Below are positions 9,951 through 20,014 of a stretch of 64,000 bases of DNA, piece by piece. The notes under the pieces are model-generated. The model was not told the origin of the DNA. It worked only from the letters and a program-made list of their open reading frames with translations, and did no database searches. This DNA is from Lotus japonicus (lineage: Eukaryota > Streptophyta > Magnoliopsida > Fabales > Fabaceae): the NCBI RefSeq assembly GCF_012489685.1, contig NC_080044.1, positions 45,880,964-45,944,963 on the forward strand. The letters run 5' to 3'. The position numbers and the translations under genes are program-made. Position 1 is the stretch's first letter; each line of letters starts with the position of its first letter.

Positions 9951-11960
9951 TGGTCTTCAGAAGGAAATAGTTTAAGCTTCAAGCACATCCATATGAGGAG
10001 ATAGTCAAAGTTCCAGAGCTACACATAAAAGATCGAGCAAAGCTTCAAGACTATTTCAAGAAGAAGTAAAGCTTCACGGACAAACTATGCAAGAAAAGTC
10101 CAAGCTATTTGATTGTCTGAGAAGACAACACTCAACATATATGTCAAGGATGATCAAAAGGAAAACAATGTGTAGAGAAAAGAGCGTCATATTCAAATGA
10201 AAATATCTCTGACATTCTTGAGGAGAAAGTCAAGTGCTGAGAGATCACGTGATACTCTACAAAGCTCGTTGACCAAGGAAATAAGTACAACACGTCAACG
10301 TCAAAGTTTCCTCTTTCTCTCTCTACAAAAGAAATGAAGAAATGAAGAAAAGCTTATTGTCTACGCCTACAAACATCAATCTGATTTAGGCAGGCAACAC
10401 AAGACAATCTATTTCGAAAGAAGAAGAACTTGGTCAAAGCTGAAAGCCTCAACTACTGAATGACCAACTAAAGAAAGGAATGAAGCATGCGCTAAACTGA
10501 TAAATCTTTTGAAAGAAGAATAACTGAAGCAAGCATCATTGTCTGTTGAAAAGAAGAACGATGAGTGCAGAACGTCTAAAGCTATCAACGTCTATCATAT
10601 GAAGATTGTGTTAGAAGAAAGAAAAGAAGAACGAGCTCAACAGTAGATCATCTGAAAGAAAGCAGAATGATTGAAGAAAGGTCATCCTCTGAAGAAATGA
10701 AGAACGATCGTCTAAAGAAAGGAAAGACGATAGAAGCAGAAGGAGCATCTGAACAAGAAAGCTTATCCTCAAAGAAAGCCACAAGTCAAATCAATATACT
10801 TCCCGTTGAAAGAAGAAGCCAATAAAGCTTTGTGCAGAAGTCTCAAAGAAGAAATCACTTGTCTACGACAAACGCTATGATGAAAAGAAAGGCACCATGG
10901 TGTCACTATTAGATTTTCATATCTTTACAACAACTGATAGTAGTTCAGACCTATGTTACCTATTAGATGACAAATTACATCTTTACGACAAAGGGTCCCC
11001 ATCAAACAGTACCACGCTCTTACGCAAGTACTGTTTGTACCGTTTGATCAAACGACTAGAAACTCTGAGAAGTACACGCTTTAACGGGCTACAACGACTA
11101 TCTTTCATTCACAGAAGATTCAGAAGTATAAAGGGAAGAAGTGGAGACTTGAAGAGGTAGCGCTTATGCTCACAATCATTGAGCTTCTATGCCCAAATCA
11201 CTTAAGAGTGAAAAGAAGCCTCAAAGCTCATAACTCAGAGATGATCATCACCATCGTGTGCTTCAACATGTAGAGTAGATATTCTTTAGAGTCAAATTCC
11301 TTCTACCTATATCATGTAACTGAACATAAAGTATTTGCTTAAGAGTCATATTTGACAAAAAATACTTTGTAGTTCCTAGGCTTAATCGATATACTATCCC
11401 TCTTACAAGAAGAGATTTAAAGTAGAAGAAAGCAATGTTGAGAAAGATTGTTTTAGGAGAAGTCATGTATAATACTTGTTGTAAAGGAGGAGTCATTCTA
11501 ATACTTAGTAAGGAGGAGTCAAAATAATACTTGCAAGGAGGAGTCCTTCGAATACTTCTGCCTGGAGAGGTAGGGGCAAAATAATACTCAACAATGCATG
11601 GAGAGGCAGTGACCAAAGGATACTCAACTTCCTGAAGAGGCAGTGACAAAGAATACTTGTTTTGCATTAAGAGGAAGGGTCCAAAGAATACTCAACTGCC
11701 TGAAGAGGCAGGGACAAAAAATACTTGTTTTTCTTGGAGAGGCAGGGTCCAAAGAATACTCAAGTTGCCTGAAGAGGCTTGGGTCAAATAATACTTGTAT
11801 AGAGAAGTCCTTAATACTTGAGCTTAGTGAAATCTTGGCGTTGCCAAGGACTGGACGTAGCCATATAATTTTGGGGGTGAACCGGGATAAAATCGTTGGT
11901 GTACACCGTCTACTTCCTTGCTAACTGATTTCCGCTGCACCAAATGATTTCAACAAAGAC
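9950..11960 (+). repeat. Long LTR-like relic with degenerate tandem repeats
   Basis: A purine-rich stretch (10000-10900) with many GAAAGAAGAA and CATCTGAA phrases passes into repeats of the form AATACTTGT...GAGGAGTC or GAGGCAGGGACAAA (about 11440-11830). It ends with an ACCGGGATAAAATC block (11880-11895) that also occurs near the end of the SIRE LTRs at 37200 and 49810. The central part matches, in reverse orientation, the relic at 33740-34985. I read it as an old LTR, probably of a SIRE-related family. The exact ends and target duplication are not seen, and short ORFs here (for example 10897-11160) look incidental. Confidence 0.45.
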
Positions 11961-11966
11961 GACATG

Positions 11967-12650
11967 AAGTTCTGGTTCACACACAGGATAGATGTCAAAC
12001 ATAATGTCCAGGACGACGCGTATAACTGCACGAGAATTAAACCACAGCGACCAACACAGTAAAAACAATAACAATGAACACAGAGATTATATCCCAGTTC
12101 GGTGCAACATCACCTACATTTATGGGGCTTCCACCCGAGAAAGCAAATCCACTATTAGTAATATTGGTACACCCGATCTTAGATGAACAAGCCCCTTCTT
12201 CAAAGCCTTCCTACCTAATACTACCCAATGATTTATACTTAGTCCCTCCCCCTAAGTATGAGACCCCTCTCACTTTCTCTCAATCGCTGCCACGGTGATT
12301 GAACCATTACAATAACGATACGAGATTGAAGAAATTACAACTCAACTAAAACAAACCAACTCTATGCCTTATGATTGTCAATGGTGGAAGTAGAGTGGTG
12401 TGCAAATAACAGAACAAGGACTAGCAAAATATAACCCTAAAAACATAATTCAAACCCCCATTTCTTGTGCTACTCTGATCAACTTCATGCGAATTATGCG
12501 GGCTAATGCGTTCAATACCCCCAACCTAAACCGTCGAAATATGTTGGGAGGCCGAGCCCAACCGATATTGCCATTCTTAAGAATAGGGACTCTAGATAAA
12601 TCATTATATCCCCCAATTGACCTACAATTTGAGGGGGTTGAGTAAGAAAA
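11967..12650 (-). repeat. Diverged SIRE-type LTR relic
   Basis: Shares ordered blocks with the intact LTR at 6235-7113: the CAGT-AAAACAATAAC region, the paragraph with AAATCCACTAT, CCTAAGTATGAGA followed by CCCCTCTCACTTTCTCTCAATC, and the CTGCCAC-GTGATTG block. The orientation is the same as in the 6.2-kb element. No primer binding site or coding region is next to it, so it is a solo or truncated LTR. Boundaries are approximate. Confidence 0.6.
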
Positions 12651-12895
12651 TTAAGAATCTAAGCAAACCACTATATTTCTCAATCAACACTGAGGATGCT
12701 CCTCACATTAGCATATCCCCCAACAACTCCAAAAATTAAAAATTGATCACTCATTTTGCTCTTAAGCCTTAGCTAGTGGTTTTGGGGAATATGGTGTTTT
12801 GGGAACCTAGGAAGCTGATGTAAGTCCCTAATCTTGATTCTTCATTCATTCTTTACTTTTTCTTACTAAAGCTCATTCACCCTTGTAGTTGGTTG

Positions 12896-13039
12896 GAAAT
12901 AGGTTATTGGAAGGTTTACTCAGTAGTAGCAAGAAAGGACTACTATTGTATGTTGATTAGACATGGGTTATTATAAGGTTTACCCAGTAGTAAAAAGGAA
13001 TATCTATTGTTGTATGTTGATTAGAAATAGGTTATTGGA
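12896..13039. repeat. 64-bp tandem repeat, 2.2 copies
   Basis: Units begin at 12896, 12960 and 13024 (the last partial). Each holds GGTTATTGGAAGGTTTAC or a close variant, then CAGTAGTA, and the full units close with TGTATGTTGATTA. Confidence 0.7.
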
Positions 13040-13479
13040 TGTTATCTCTTTCCCATTTTAGTTTTTTCTGCTTGGTATATTGTGATAGTCTCATTTTTAT
13101 CAATGACTATTTATCTTGTATATGGATTTAAGTGCCCTTTGTTCTAACTTTGTAAGTGACACCCGAGCATTATGGTTCACACAAAGGCTAGTGAAAAGAC
13201 CGACTCGAGGATGCCCAGCCTGTTCAAAGCATTCTTTTAGCATGACATTGCATGTCATACCATGCACTTGATGAATTAATGTTGATAAACATCGTTATGT
13301 GTTATGGTGATCTAATGTTGATAAACATCGTTATGTGTTTTGATAATTGATGTTTACTATCTGTTGACATAGTAACCTGAGGATATGATAATATATGCCA
13401 TGATAAGATTTATCGAACTTGTATGTATCTATCCCTATGCTTTACTTATTGTCTGTATTATCTACCCTATTTTGTGAGT

Positions 13480-14182
13480 TGACCCTCGCGCATTGCCTTG
13501 TTTGTTTTTGGGCGGTCGGCAAACTGCTAGATGTCGCTGGGGGGTGGTTCACATTGGTTCGCCCTTTCGGGAGAATCAGGTACGAGATGATTGATCGGAT
13601 CGACCCTGCTGCATGGAAGTTGAACCCCGCCAACCACCGCACGACCTATAAGGGGAGATTGATGGACATGGAGACCTGACGACAGGAGTTCTCCGGAAGT
13701 TTACAGTAGCCTTTGACCTGCCACCGATGGTTCGCTTTGGACGTGGCTGTGGAGTGCGACCACCGACACCACCGTCGTTGTCGTCTGAGGATGAGGATCC
13801 TTCCGAGATTGATGCTGTTGCTGAGACACCTTCTAGACCGGCACCGCCTGCTGCTGTGGACCCTACGGACATCGCGTCTTCTTCGAGGCTCGTTGAGCCA
13901 AAGGAGGAACCAGTCGCCACACCTTCGACTCGTCTGGGTGCGTCCACTTCCTCTCGTGGATACCGCGTACAACCTTTGGTTTACGTGGTTGAGGAGGAGA
14001 TTGCCACCGACGTGGTCGACTTGGAGACTGACTTGACTAGGGTGGCGCGTAAGACTGTGAGGAGAGAGGTTCTAGATCCAGATGTCGATGTGATTACTGT
14101 GGACTTAGACACTAAGGATGACTACACGAGTGAGGAGGAGGAGAGGGTTGGGAGACCTGCTTCTTCACATGACTGGGTTTAG
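13480..14182 (+). pseudogene. ORF inside a Gypsy LTR, copy 1, frameshifted
   Basis: Function unknown. The first part (within 13480-13679) contains RPFGRIRYEMIDR, then a W...NPANHR block and GRLMD; a frame change follows. The second part (13727-14182, 151 residues) is proline-rich, then EDEDPSE, and ends in a strongly acidic tail (DVDVITVDLDTKDD, EEEE). The intact relative at 27770-28261 has the same blocks in the same order: RPFG-FEMLDQ, W-DPAGHR, GRIME, VLRR-TVSFNLPP, DDEDPSE and an acidic tail. The shared protein-level pattern despite DNA divergence suggests that it was once under selection. Confidence 0.5.
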
Positions 14183-14462
14183 GGTGTATATAGTTGTAGC
14201 TCTGGTTCGTCAGTTGTACATTGTGGGACAAGGTAGGTTCCCGACATTTTACTTTTTGTGTGGTTATTTGTATAAAAATCGCAGGGAGTATTCGGACGAT
14301 AGGAGGTATGAGGAGGCTGTTTTTTGCTGACTCTTCCATATTTGGAGGATTGTAATTATAACACTTTCACTTAATCACTTTTGCGTACACTTGCCTTCGG
14401 GCACACTTCTGTCGCTTACAGGTACTTGTGACGTTTTTAGTTACAGCAGGGGCTGTACATGT

Positions 14463-14512
<50 letters not shown>
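14463..14512. repeat. (AT)n microsatellite
   Basis: About 25 uninterrupted AT units lie inside the LTR relic; the solo-LTR relative has no such expansion at the matching place (about 28590). Confidence 0.95.
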
Positions 14513-14515
<3 letters not shown>

Positions 14516-14657
14516 TATCGGGGTATGCCTTGAGTTTTGAATTAAGTCCTCATTGGACAAGTCTTGCTTTAAAAAGAAAAAAAAAATACTTGCATTTTCT
14601 GCACTTAGTTTTTACCATTGGTTACTAAAGTGACGTCTCAAAAGTTGGGGTATTACA

Positions 14658-15668
14658 CAAACAACTAATGATCTCTACTAGGGTTGGAGATGAAACTCAA
14701 CAAACATCGAGTCTTTTAATGAGAACTTGCATGAAAAGTTCAATTTTCAATTGCAAATAAGAGGAGTGTGCCAGCAACACACTCTTTTAAATGAACTCTC
14801 GCGCATACTCTATTGTATGCCCCAATAATAGCAGAATGTTTTTACTAACATAAAGAAAAGAGATGGTTTTCTTGTTAATGGTAAAAGAAAAAGAAGTAGG
14901 TGAAAGTGAAAGGAGATGGCCCAAGAGGAAAGCAAGTAGAACATTGAGAAGGACACTCACTCACTCAATCACTCACTAGTGAGCCAATACGGAATACAAC
15001 GATTGTGGACACATTTGCGATGATGTGGATAAGTGTGTTCCCAATTCAATAACCCTGCAAGAAGACCCCACTCTACCCTGTCAACTTGCATCCCGCAGTA
15101 ATTGTGCTTTATAGTGTCTTTCTTTGTGGACCCTATCTCGAATCAAACCTTTTGATATTTTGGATTAACAGTATGGAAAGGTGATGAATCATTGTCCCAG
15201 TTGATAACTATTTTATGCCACAATTAGGTATCAAGGACAAAAAACAGCTATAATCTTATTAACTTACATGTTGATTTGAATGGGGTTGGGTTGTCGATGA
15301 GTTTGAAATGCAAAATACAACTTTGATAATTGTTCTCGTGTTCTAACAGGATGTGCATGAATTATATGTGCTGACAACTATAATTTAATTATGTGGATAA
15401 TATTAAGAATTTTATTTCTTTCTAGAATCATAGATATTTTTAGTAGGAGGCATGTTCAGCCGTTCAGGTTGGATAAATTACTATGAATGGTAAAGCTATT
15501 GAGACTAGAGTATATATTAAAACTAATATACATGAATTATTAGAGTTTTAATATAAAATGTTATTTTGAATATTTTTTGTAGTGACAAAATGTTAAAATG
15601 TTCTTACATGATGTTTGTTGGCTGGAATGTAATTGTGGAGTTAACACGAACTTTAAATACAATGTAAA
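14658..15668. other. Intergenic DNA, nothing recognised
   Basis: No reading frame of note, transposon terminus or inverted repeat was identified between the LTR relic and the Helitron end. Confidence 0.4.
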
Positions 15669-16235
15669 CTAGATATAACACCCGTGCGTTGCACGAGTTT
15701 ATTCAAAATATTTTTCAATATTATATAAATATTATTATACTTTAAATGAATATCAAAATAATTTTTAATTATAAGTATTATAAAATTAAAAATAATTAAC
15801 TTGAGACAACTTGGATTTTTTTTGTGTAAAAAAATACATACTCGAATTTATTAATTTAAATAATTAGCATTAAGTTATTTTAATAATTTAATAATTCATT
15901 TATTTTTTTATATGAAATAAATTATGCAAGTTTGAAATATTTTATATTAAATAATAAATTTTTAATTTCATCAAATAAGTTATAATAATAACATAATTTG
16001 TGTGCTTTTTATCAACAAAAAAGTAACTTACTGTAAAAAAATAAAAATAAAAAAAGTAACTTTTAAATTTTAAAATTATAATAAATTATAAATTTAATAG
16101 CTCTATCGAAAAAGCATAAATATCGTAAAACATTATTTACTAAATTTTAATTTATTTATTTTATTTTTTTTTAAATTAGTTTCATCTGTTATGTCTGTCT
16201 TCTCAAGTCTATTTCACTAATATATCATAGATAGA
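15669..16235 (-). mobile_element. Non-autonomous Helitron-like element (3' end clear, 5' end uncertain)
   Basis: On the minus strand the sequence reads a CGTGCAACGCACG hairpin, about ten bases, then CTAG followed by T. That is the canonical Helitron 3' terminus (hairpin plus CTRR, inserted before T). The interior is AT-rich and non-coding. A possible 5' TC terminus is the minus-strand TCTATCTATGATATATTAG near 16235, but this is weak. The same hairpin core occurs at the edge of the helicase-bearing fragment at 59775. Confidence 0.55.
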
Positions 16236-16389
16236 AAATATATTTATTTATTTTTTAAATAATACACAAATACCTTATTGCGAAGATTTTAATTTTAAAA
16301 CTATTTTGTCTAAATTATTTATTAATAATTTATATTTTATTATTATTTAATTTTGGTTCTTGAAGTTAATTTACACATCTGTTATGTCT

Positions 16390-17325
16390 GGCTTAATTGC
16401 ACTTTTGGTCCCCACGAATAACAAATGTGCATTTTTGGTCCTAAACGTTTGAAAATAGCAGAATCAGTCCCACACGTTTGTCTCCGTTAGCGTTTTTGGC
16501 CCCTCCGTTAAAATTCTAACAGAAGTTACTTATTGCACCCCCATTTTACTATTCTCACCCTAGACTAGGACCAGAAATGCACATTTATCATTTGTGGGGG
16601 ACCAAAAGTGCAATTAAGTTTAAAAAATAAAAAAACCAAGAAACCCATCAACCACTTCTTCTTATTCTTCTTCTCCCAATTCCCATCTCTCCTTATGCTA
16701 TGTTACCTGTCCATACCCAAGTGTAGGTTCATCATTAACTTCCATTGAGAACCTGTAAGAAAAAAATAAGTATAAGTTTGAAAACTAACACTGCGTATCT
16801 CACATGTTTGTGCATGATGAGTACTTGCAGGCCCTGGCAATAAAGACTTGCAACCATGTGTGTAAATGGATAAAAGATGTGGAAAATGAAATATTTTTGC
16901 TAGGAGCTAGCCCCTTTTCATGGTGATTCCCATGCAAATATTGTAAACATGTACAATAATTTTAATTTAATACAGTGATGCCAACAAGAAGTGGAAGCCA
17001 TTGTGGATCATTAAAAGGAAATATTTCTCTAATCATTTAAGAACTTGATGGAGAAGAAGAAGTGGTTGGTGGGTTTCTTGGTTTTTTTATTTTTTAGGCT
17101 TAATTGCATTTTTTGTCCCACGAATGATAAATGTGCATTTATAGTCCCAGTGAGGGGTGAGAATAGTAAAATGGGGTGTAATAAGTAACTTCTGTTAGAA
17201 TTTTAACGGAGGGGACCAAAAACGCTAACGGAGACAAACGTGTGGGACTGATTCTGCTATTTTCAAACGTTTAGGACAAAAAATGCACATTTATCATTCG
17301 TGGGGACCAAAAATGCAATTAAGCC
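16390..17325. mobile_element. Foldback element with long, internally repeated inverted repeats
   Basis: The ends read GGCTTAATTGCACTTTTGGTCC and its inverse. Each arm (16392-16618 and 17099-17323) is itself bounded by inverted GGTCC...GCAATTAAG ends. The arms are inverse copies of each other, including CAAACGT, GAGACAAACG and CTTCTGTTAGAATTTTAACG blocks. Inverted repetition continues inward (AAACCAAGAAACCCA at about 16635 versus TGGGTTTCTTGGTTT at about 17070). The centre has no ORF. This type of terminus is common in plant Mutator-like or foldback elements. No convincing target duplication was found. Confidence 0.7.
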
Positions 17326-17943
17326 ATTTGTTTATGTAGGCAAATTTGGTTTCTTATCCTGAGGATAGTGAGTAAGTACTATGAAAAATGAAAAGTCACG
17401 AGTTTAATATTTTTTTTAAGGAGGTGAATATGGGTCTTTGTTTCTATTATTGTATTTAATGTTATGGTTCAAGTCTCCTTTACATATATGTGAACGTTCG
17501 AACCTGAGAATTGCTTAAGGGGAATAAAGTATCCATAAATATATTTTAAATCATTCTTTTATTAAGATATTTATTTACATAATTTATTTATAATATTTTT
17601 TATTATTGTATAACTAAATTTGTTCACATGTAAATTATGAGTACTTTTAACAGTTTTGGTTGATAAACACCATTGTAATTTTTTTTATAAGAGTGTCTTG
17701 TTTCACTCTTTTTTAGAGAACTAAGTTTTATGTCCTGGAGCCTTTTGTCATGTTATGTTCTACCTTATACAACAAACATGAAAATTAGTTGGTAGTTGAA
17801 TAACTTATTGATTTGAAAACTTTATTGATCACTTTTTAGTTTAATGTATATAATACAAAGAAATTTATTTTTTTATTTTTTATAACAAAATTTAAATTGA
17901 GTTTTAGTACATTTTAGTAGGTAGTTGAATAGCTAATGACTTA

Positions 17944-17979
<36 letters not shown>

Positions 17980-18230
17980 TGTTTAATTTTTTCTTCGCAG
18001 GAGAAACTACATCAATAGGCTTATATAGGTATATATATATTTTTTGACGTTTCTATCTTAGGGGTCAAAGAGGTTTGATTAGGTTAAAAATGATTTCCCC
18101 CAAGATATTGAACTGATGTTATTAATTAAGTGAGTTCAACCTTCAAACTTAACAATTTATTCTTCCAGAATTCGAGCAATGGGGTAACTCTAATCAAATG
18201 TGGTGGTGTACATTGATGAATGTAGCTGAG
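17326..18230. other. AT-rich intergenic DNA with one (AT)n run
   Basis: Contains a perfect (AT)n run of about 16 units at 17946-17977. No coding or transposon features are supported. Confidence 0.45.
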
Positions 18231-18840
18231 AGCATGGTGGAAGGAATTAATAAGAAACCCCGAAGGGGAGAGTATCTACAAAAGGTACTTCGACGCTATA
18301 GTCACCTCTAGATGAGAAAGAGAGTCTCAAATTTTTGAAGAGCAATAAGAGATAAAAGTAAGCAACAATTAGCTTACTAATATGCCCCTAGCTCGTTGAT
18401 GCAAGGGCTGAAATGGATCATCTAAGATTACTTTGGTGCTGAAAAACTCTGAACTGTAAGGTGAAATGGAGATGAATTGCGAACAAGAAAGTAATGGACA
18501 GAAAACGAGATGCATTTTAGTGGAATAGAGAGATGAAGACTTTCCACAAAGGGGTGATTATCCTTTGATATGTCAAGTCCTTGAATCACTCAAGAAATCA
18601 AGAGAATCACTCTCAAAACATGAATTTTAAAAATTCAGTAAGCGTAACGTTCATAATTTCAAAATTACAATAACAATGTGCTCTTCTTAAAGTAGAAAAC
18701 TTCAGCCTAGAATCTAGAATGACTAAGTGTTGCACAAAGAACCCTAAGCTGATTAGTACACCAAATAAATGAGAAAATAACTCTCTTCCACTTTGAATGC
18801 TTGTTTTGACAAGAAAACATCCCATTTAATGCACTTAATC
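18231..18840 (-). repeat. Possible Tat/Ogre-type LTR relic
   Basis: The phrase ACCCCGAAGGGGAGAGTATCT...AAAGGTACTTCGACGCT (about 18257-18296) resembles a conserved block of plant Tat-type Gypsy LTRs as I remember it. No ends, PBS or neighbouring coding region support it, so this is tentative. Confidence 0.25.
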
Positions 18841-19178
18841 TCCCTTGTCTGGTAACTCATTTCTTGGCCTTGATAGCTCTTCAATCCTTTGTCTTTTGCT
18901 GATGCAACTCCTCCTTACAACACTCAAATTAAGAAAAAATAATTCAAAGAGTTTTAAAAGGAATGAGTCTGTCCCTTTACTACTCTTCGCGCCACACACA
19001 CACAACACTTTAAGAGATTTTTTTTTTGAATAAACACTTTCAGTGAATTAAACACACTAAAAGAAAATTCAGCAACATAATAGCATTTGGACCCAACTTA
19101 TTTAAGTGGTCATTTGCAAATTTATTGAATTCAAATAAACTAAAAATAAAACAAGACTTGGCAGCCCTTAGGCATGGA

Positions 19179-19448
19179 CTAGGGCGGTTCTACTTTTTGG
19201 GCATGAATGATCATCATAAGGTTTGGTGTCATCACTTCAGCCACTTTGTCTTCAAGAATTGTTGTCACTACTTGTTGAAGAGTCTCTTTAGCCTTTTTAG
19301 TTCTAGCCCTTGTCATTGGTCCTCTAAGTCCTTTAAGTGCTTTTTGATCCTTGCCCTTGTCCTTATCACTTACAGCGTGATAAAACCTTTCTATATATAT
19401 AGTGGTCGAAGTATTGATCAATGGTGTAGGTTGTTCACCGCTTTCCAA
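19179..19448 (-). pseudogene. C-terminal remnant of a Gypsy polyprotein
   Basis: A short minus-strand frame includes GLRGPMTRARTKKAKETLQQ. The motif GPMTRAR-K is the usual tail found after the integrase region in many plant Gypsy polyproteins. No integrase or reverse transcriptase is attached, so it would be the last scrap of an element largely deleted or overwritten. A host gene is less likely, because the frame has no other conserved context. Confidence 0.45.
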
Positions 19449-19460
19449 TCTGCCATGTAG

Positions 19461-20014
19461 GTGGCATTAATATTTCAACTTTTGCTAAGACGAAACCACA
19501 ATCTAACAACTAAGCCTTATGTCTAGCTAGTTAATTGGTTAGAAGTGTGGAAGTTTTGGTCGTTCTCATGGACTAGCTTGACAACACGAGTTGTGTAGTC
19601 ATTTGTGCTGGCTAGGATGATTATGGGCTGGGAAATACTTTGGGCTGACCAAAACACGATTAATCAAGGAAAACATGACCTCGTATTTGCTAGAGAGAGA
19701 AGAGTGATCGAGATTATACCTAATCTTTTTGAATTTTAAATGTTAACCCATTTTTCAATTTTATGAACTTTTATGTGAGTTTGTATTTATTTTTTACATT
19801 AATGTACGTAACACTTTTTAATGCGTAATTCAACTCTTTGTATAATTTCAGTTGCTTGAGTTTATAATCGAGTTCCTTCTGATTCTAGATTCATATATAG
19901 CTAGTTTACCTTTTTCTTTGTTTCATACATTTTTTCTAAGTCTTGTTAATACCAAGGGAAATTGACAAATTGTAATTAAACCCACAAAGATTTGAGCTAA
20001 ACATTGGATCGTCT
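19461..20014. other. Intergenic DNA, nothing recognised
   Basis: No supported feature. The LINE coding homology starts near 20020. Confidence 0.4.

Larger units (their letters stand above)
13190..14657 (+). repeat. 3' portion of a Gypsy-type LTR carrying an ORF
   Basis: Ends with GGTTACTAAAGTGACG followed by a GGGGTATTACA terminus at 14657, the same ending as the solo LTR at 24755-28746. The two match in order from the GTTGACCCTCGCGC block (13478 versus 27728), through the ORF, to the GTAGGTT-CCGAC and GCAGGGGCTGTA blocks. The 5' part is missing or too diverged to trace; the left limit is approximate. Confidence 0.75.

Noticed and set aside
10897..11160. An 87-codon plus-strand frame
   Set aside because: It lies within an LTR-like relic, has no recognisable motif, and its inverted relative at 34 kb shows no matching frame.
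11440..11830. Regularly spaced repeats that superficially resemble a CRISPR array
   Set aside because: Repeats are degenerate, spacers are not uniform, and the context is a plant LTR relic.
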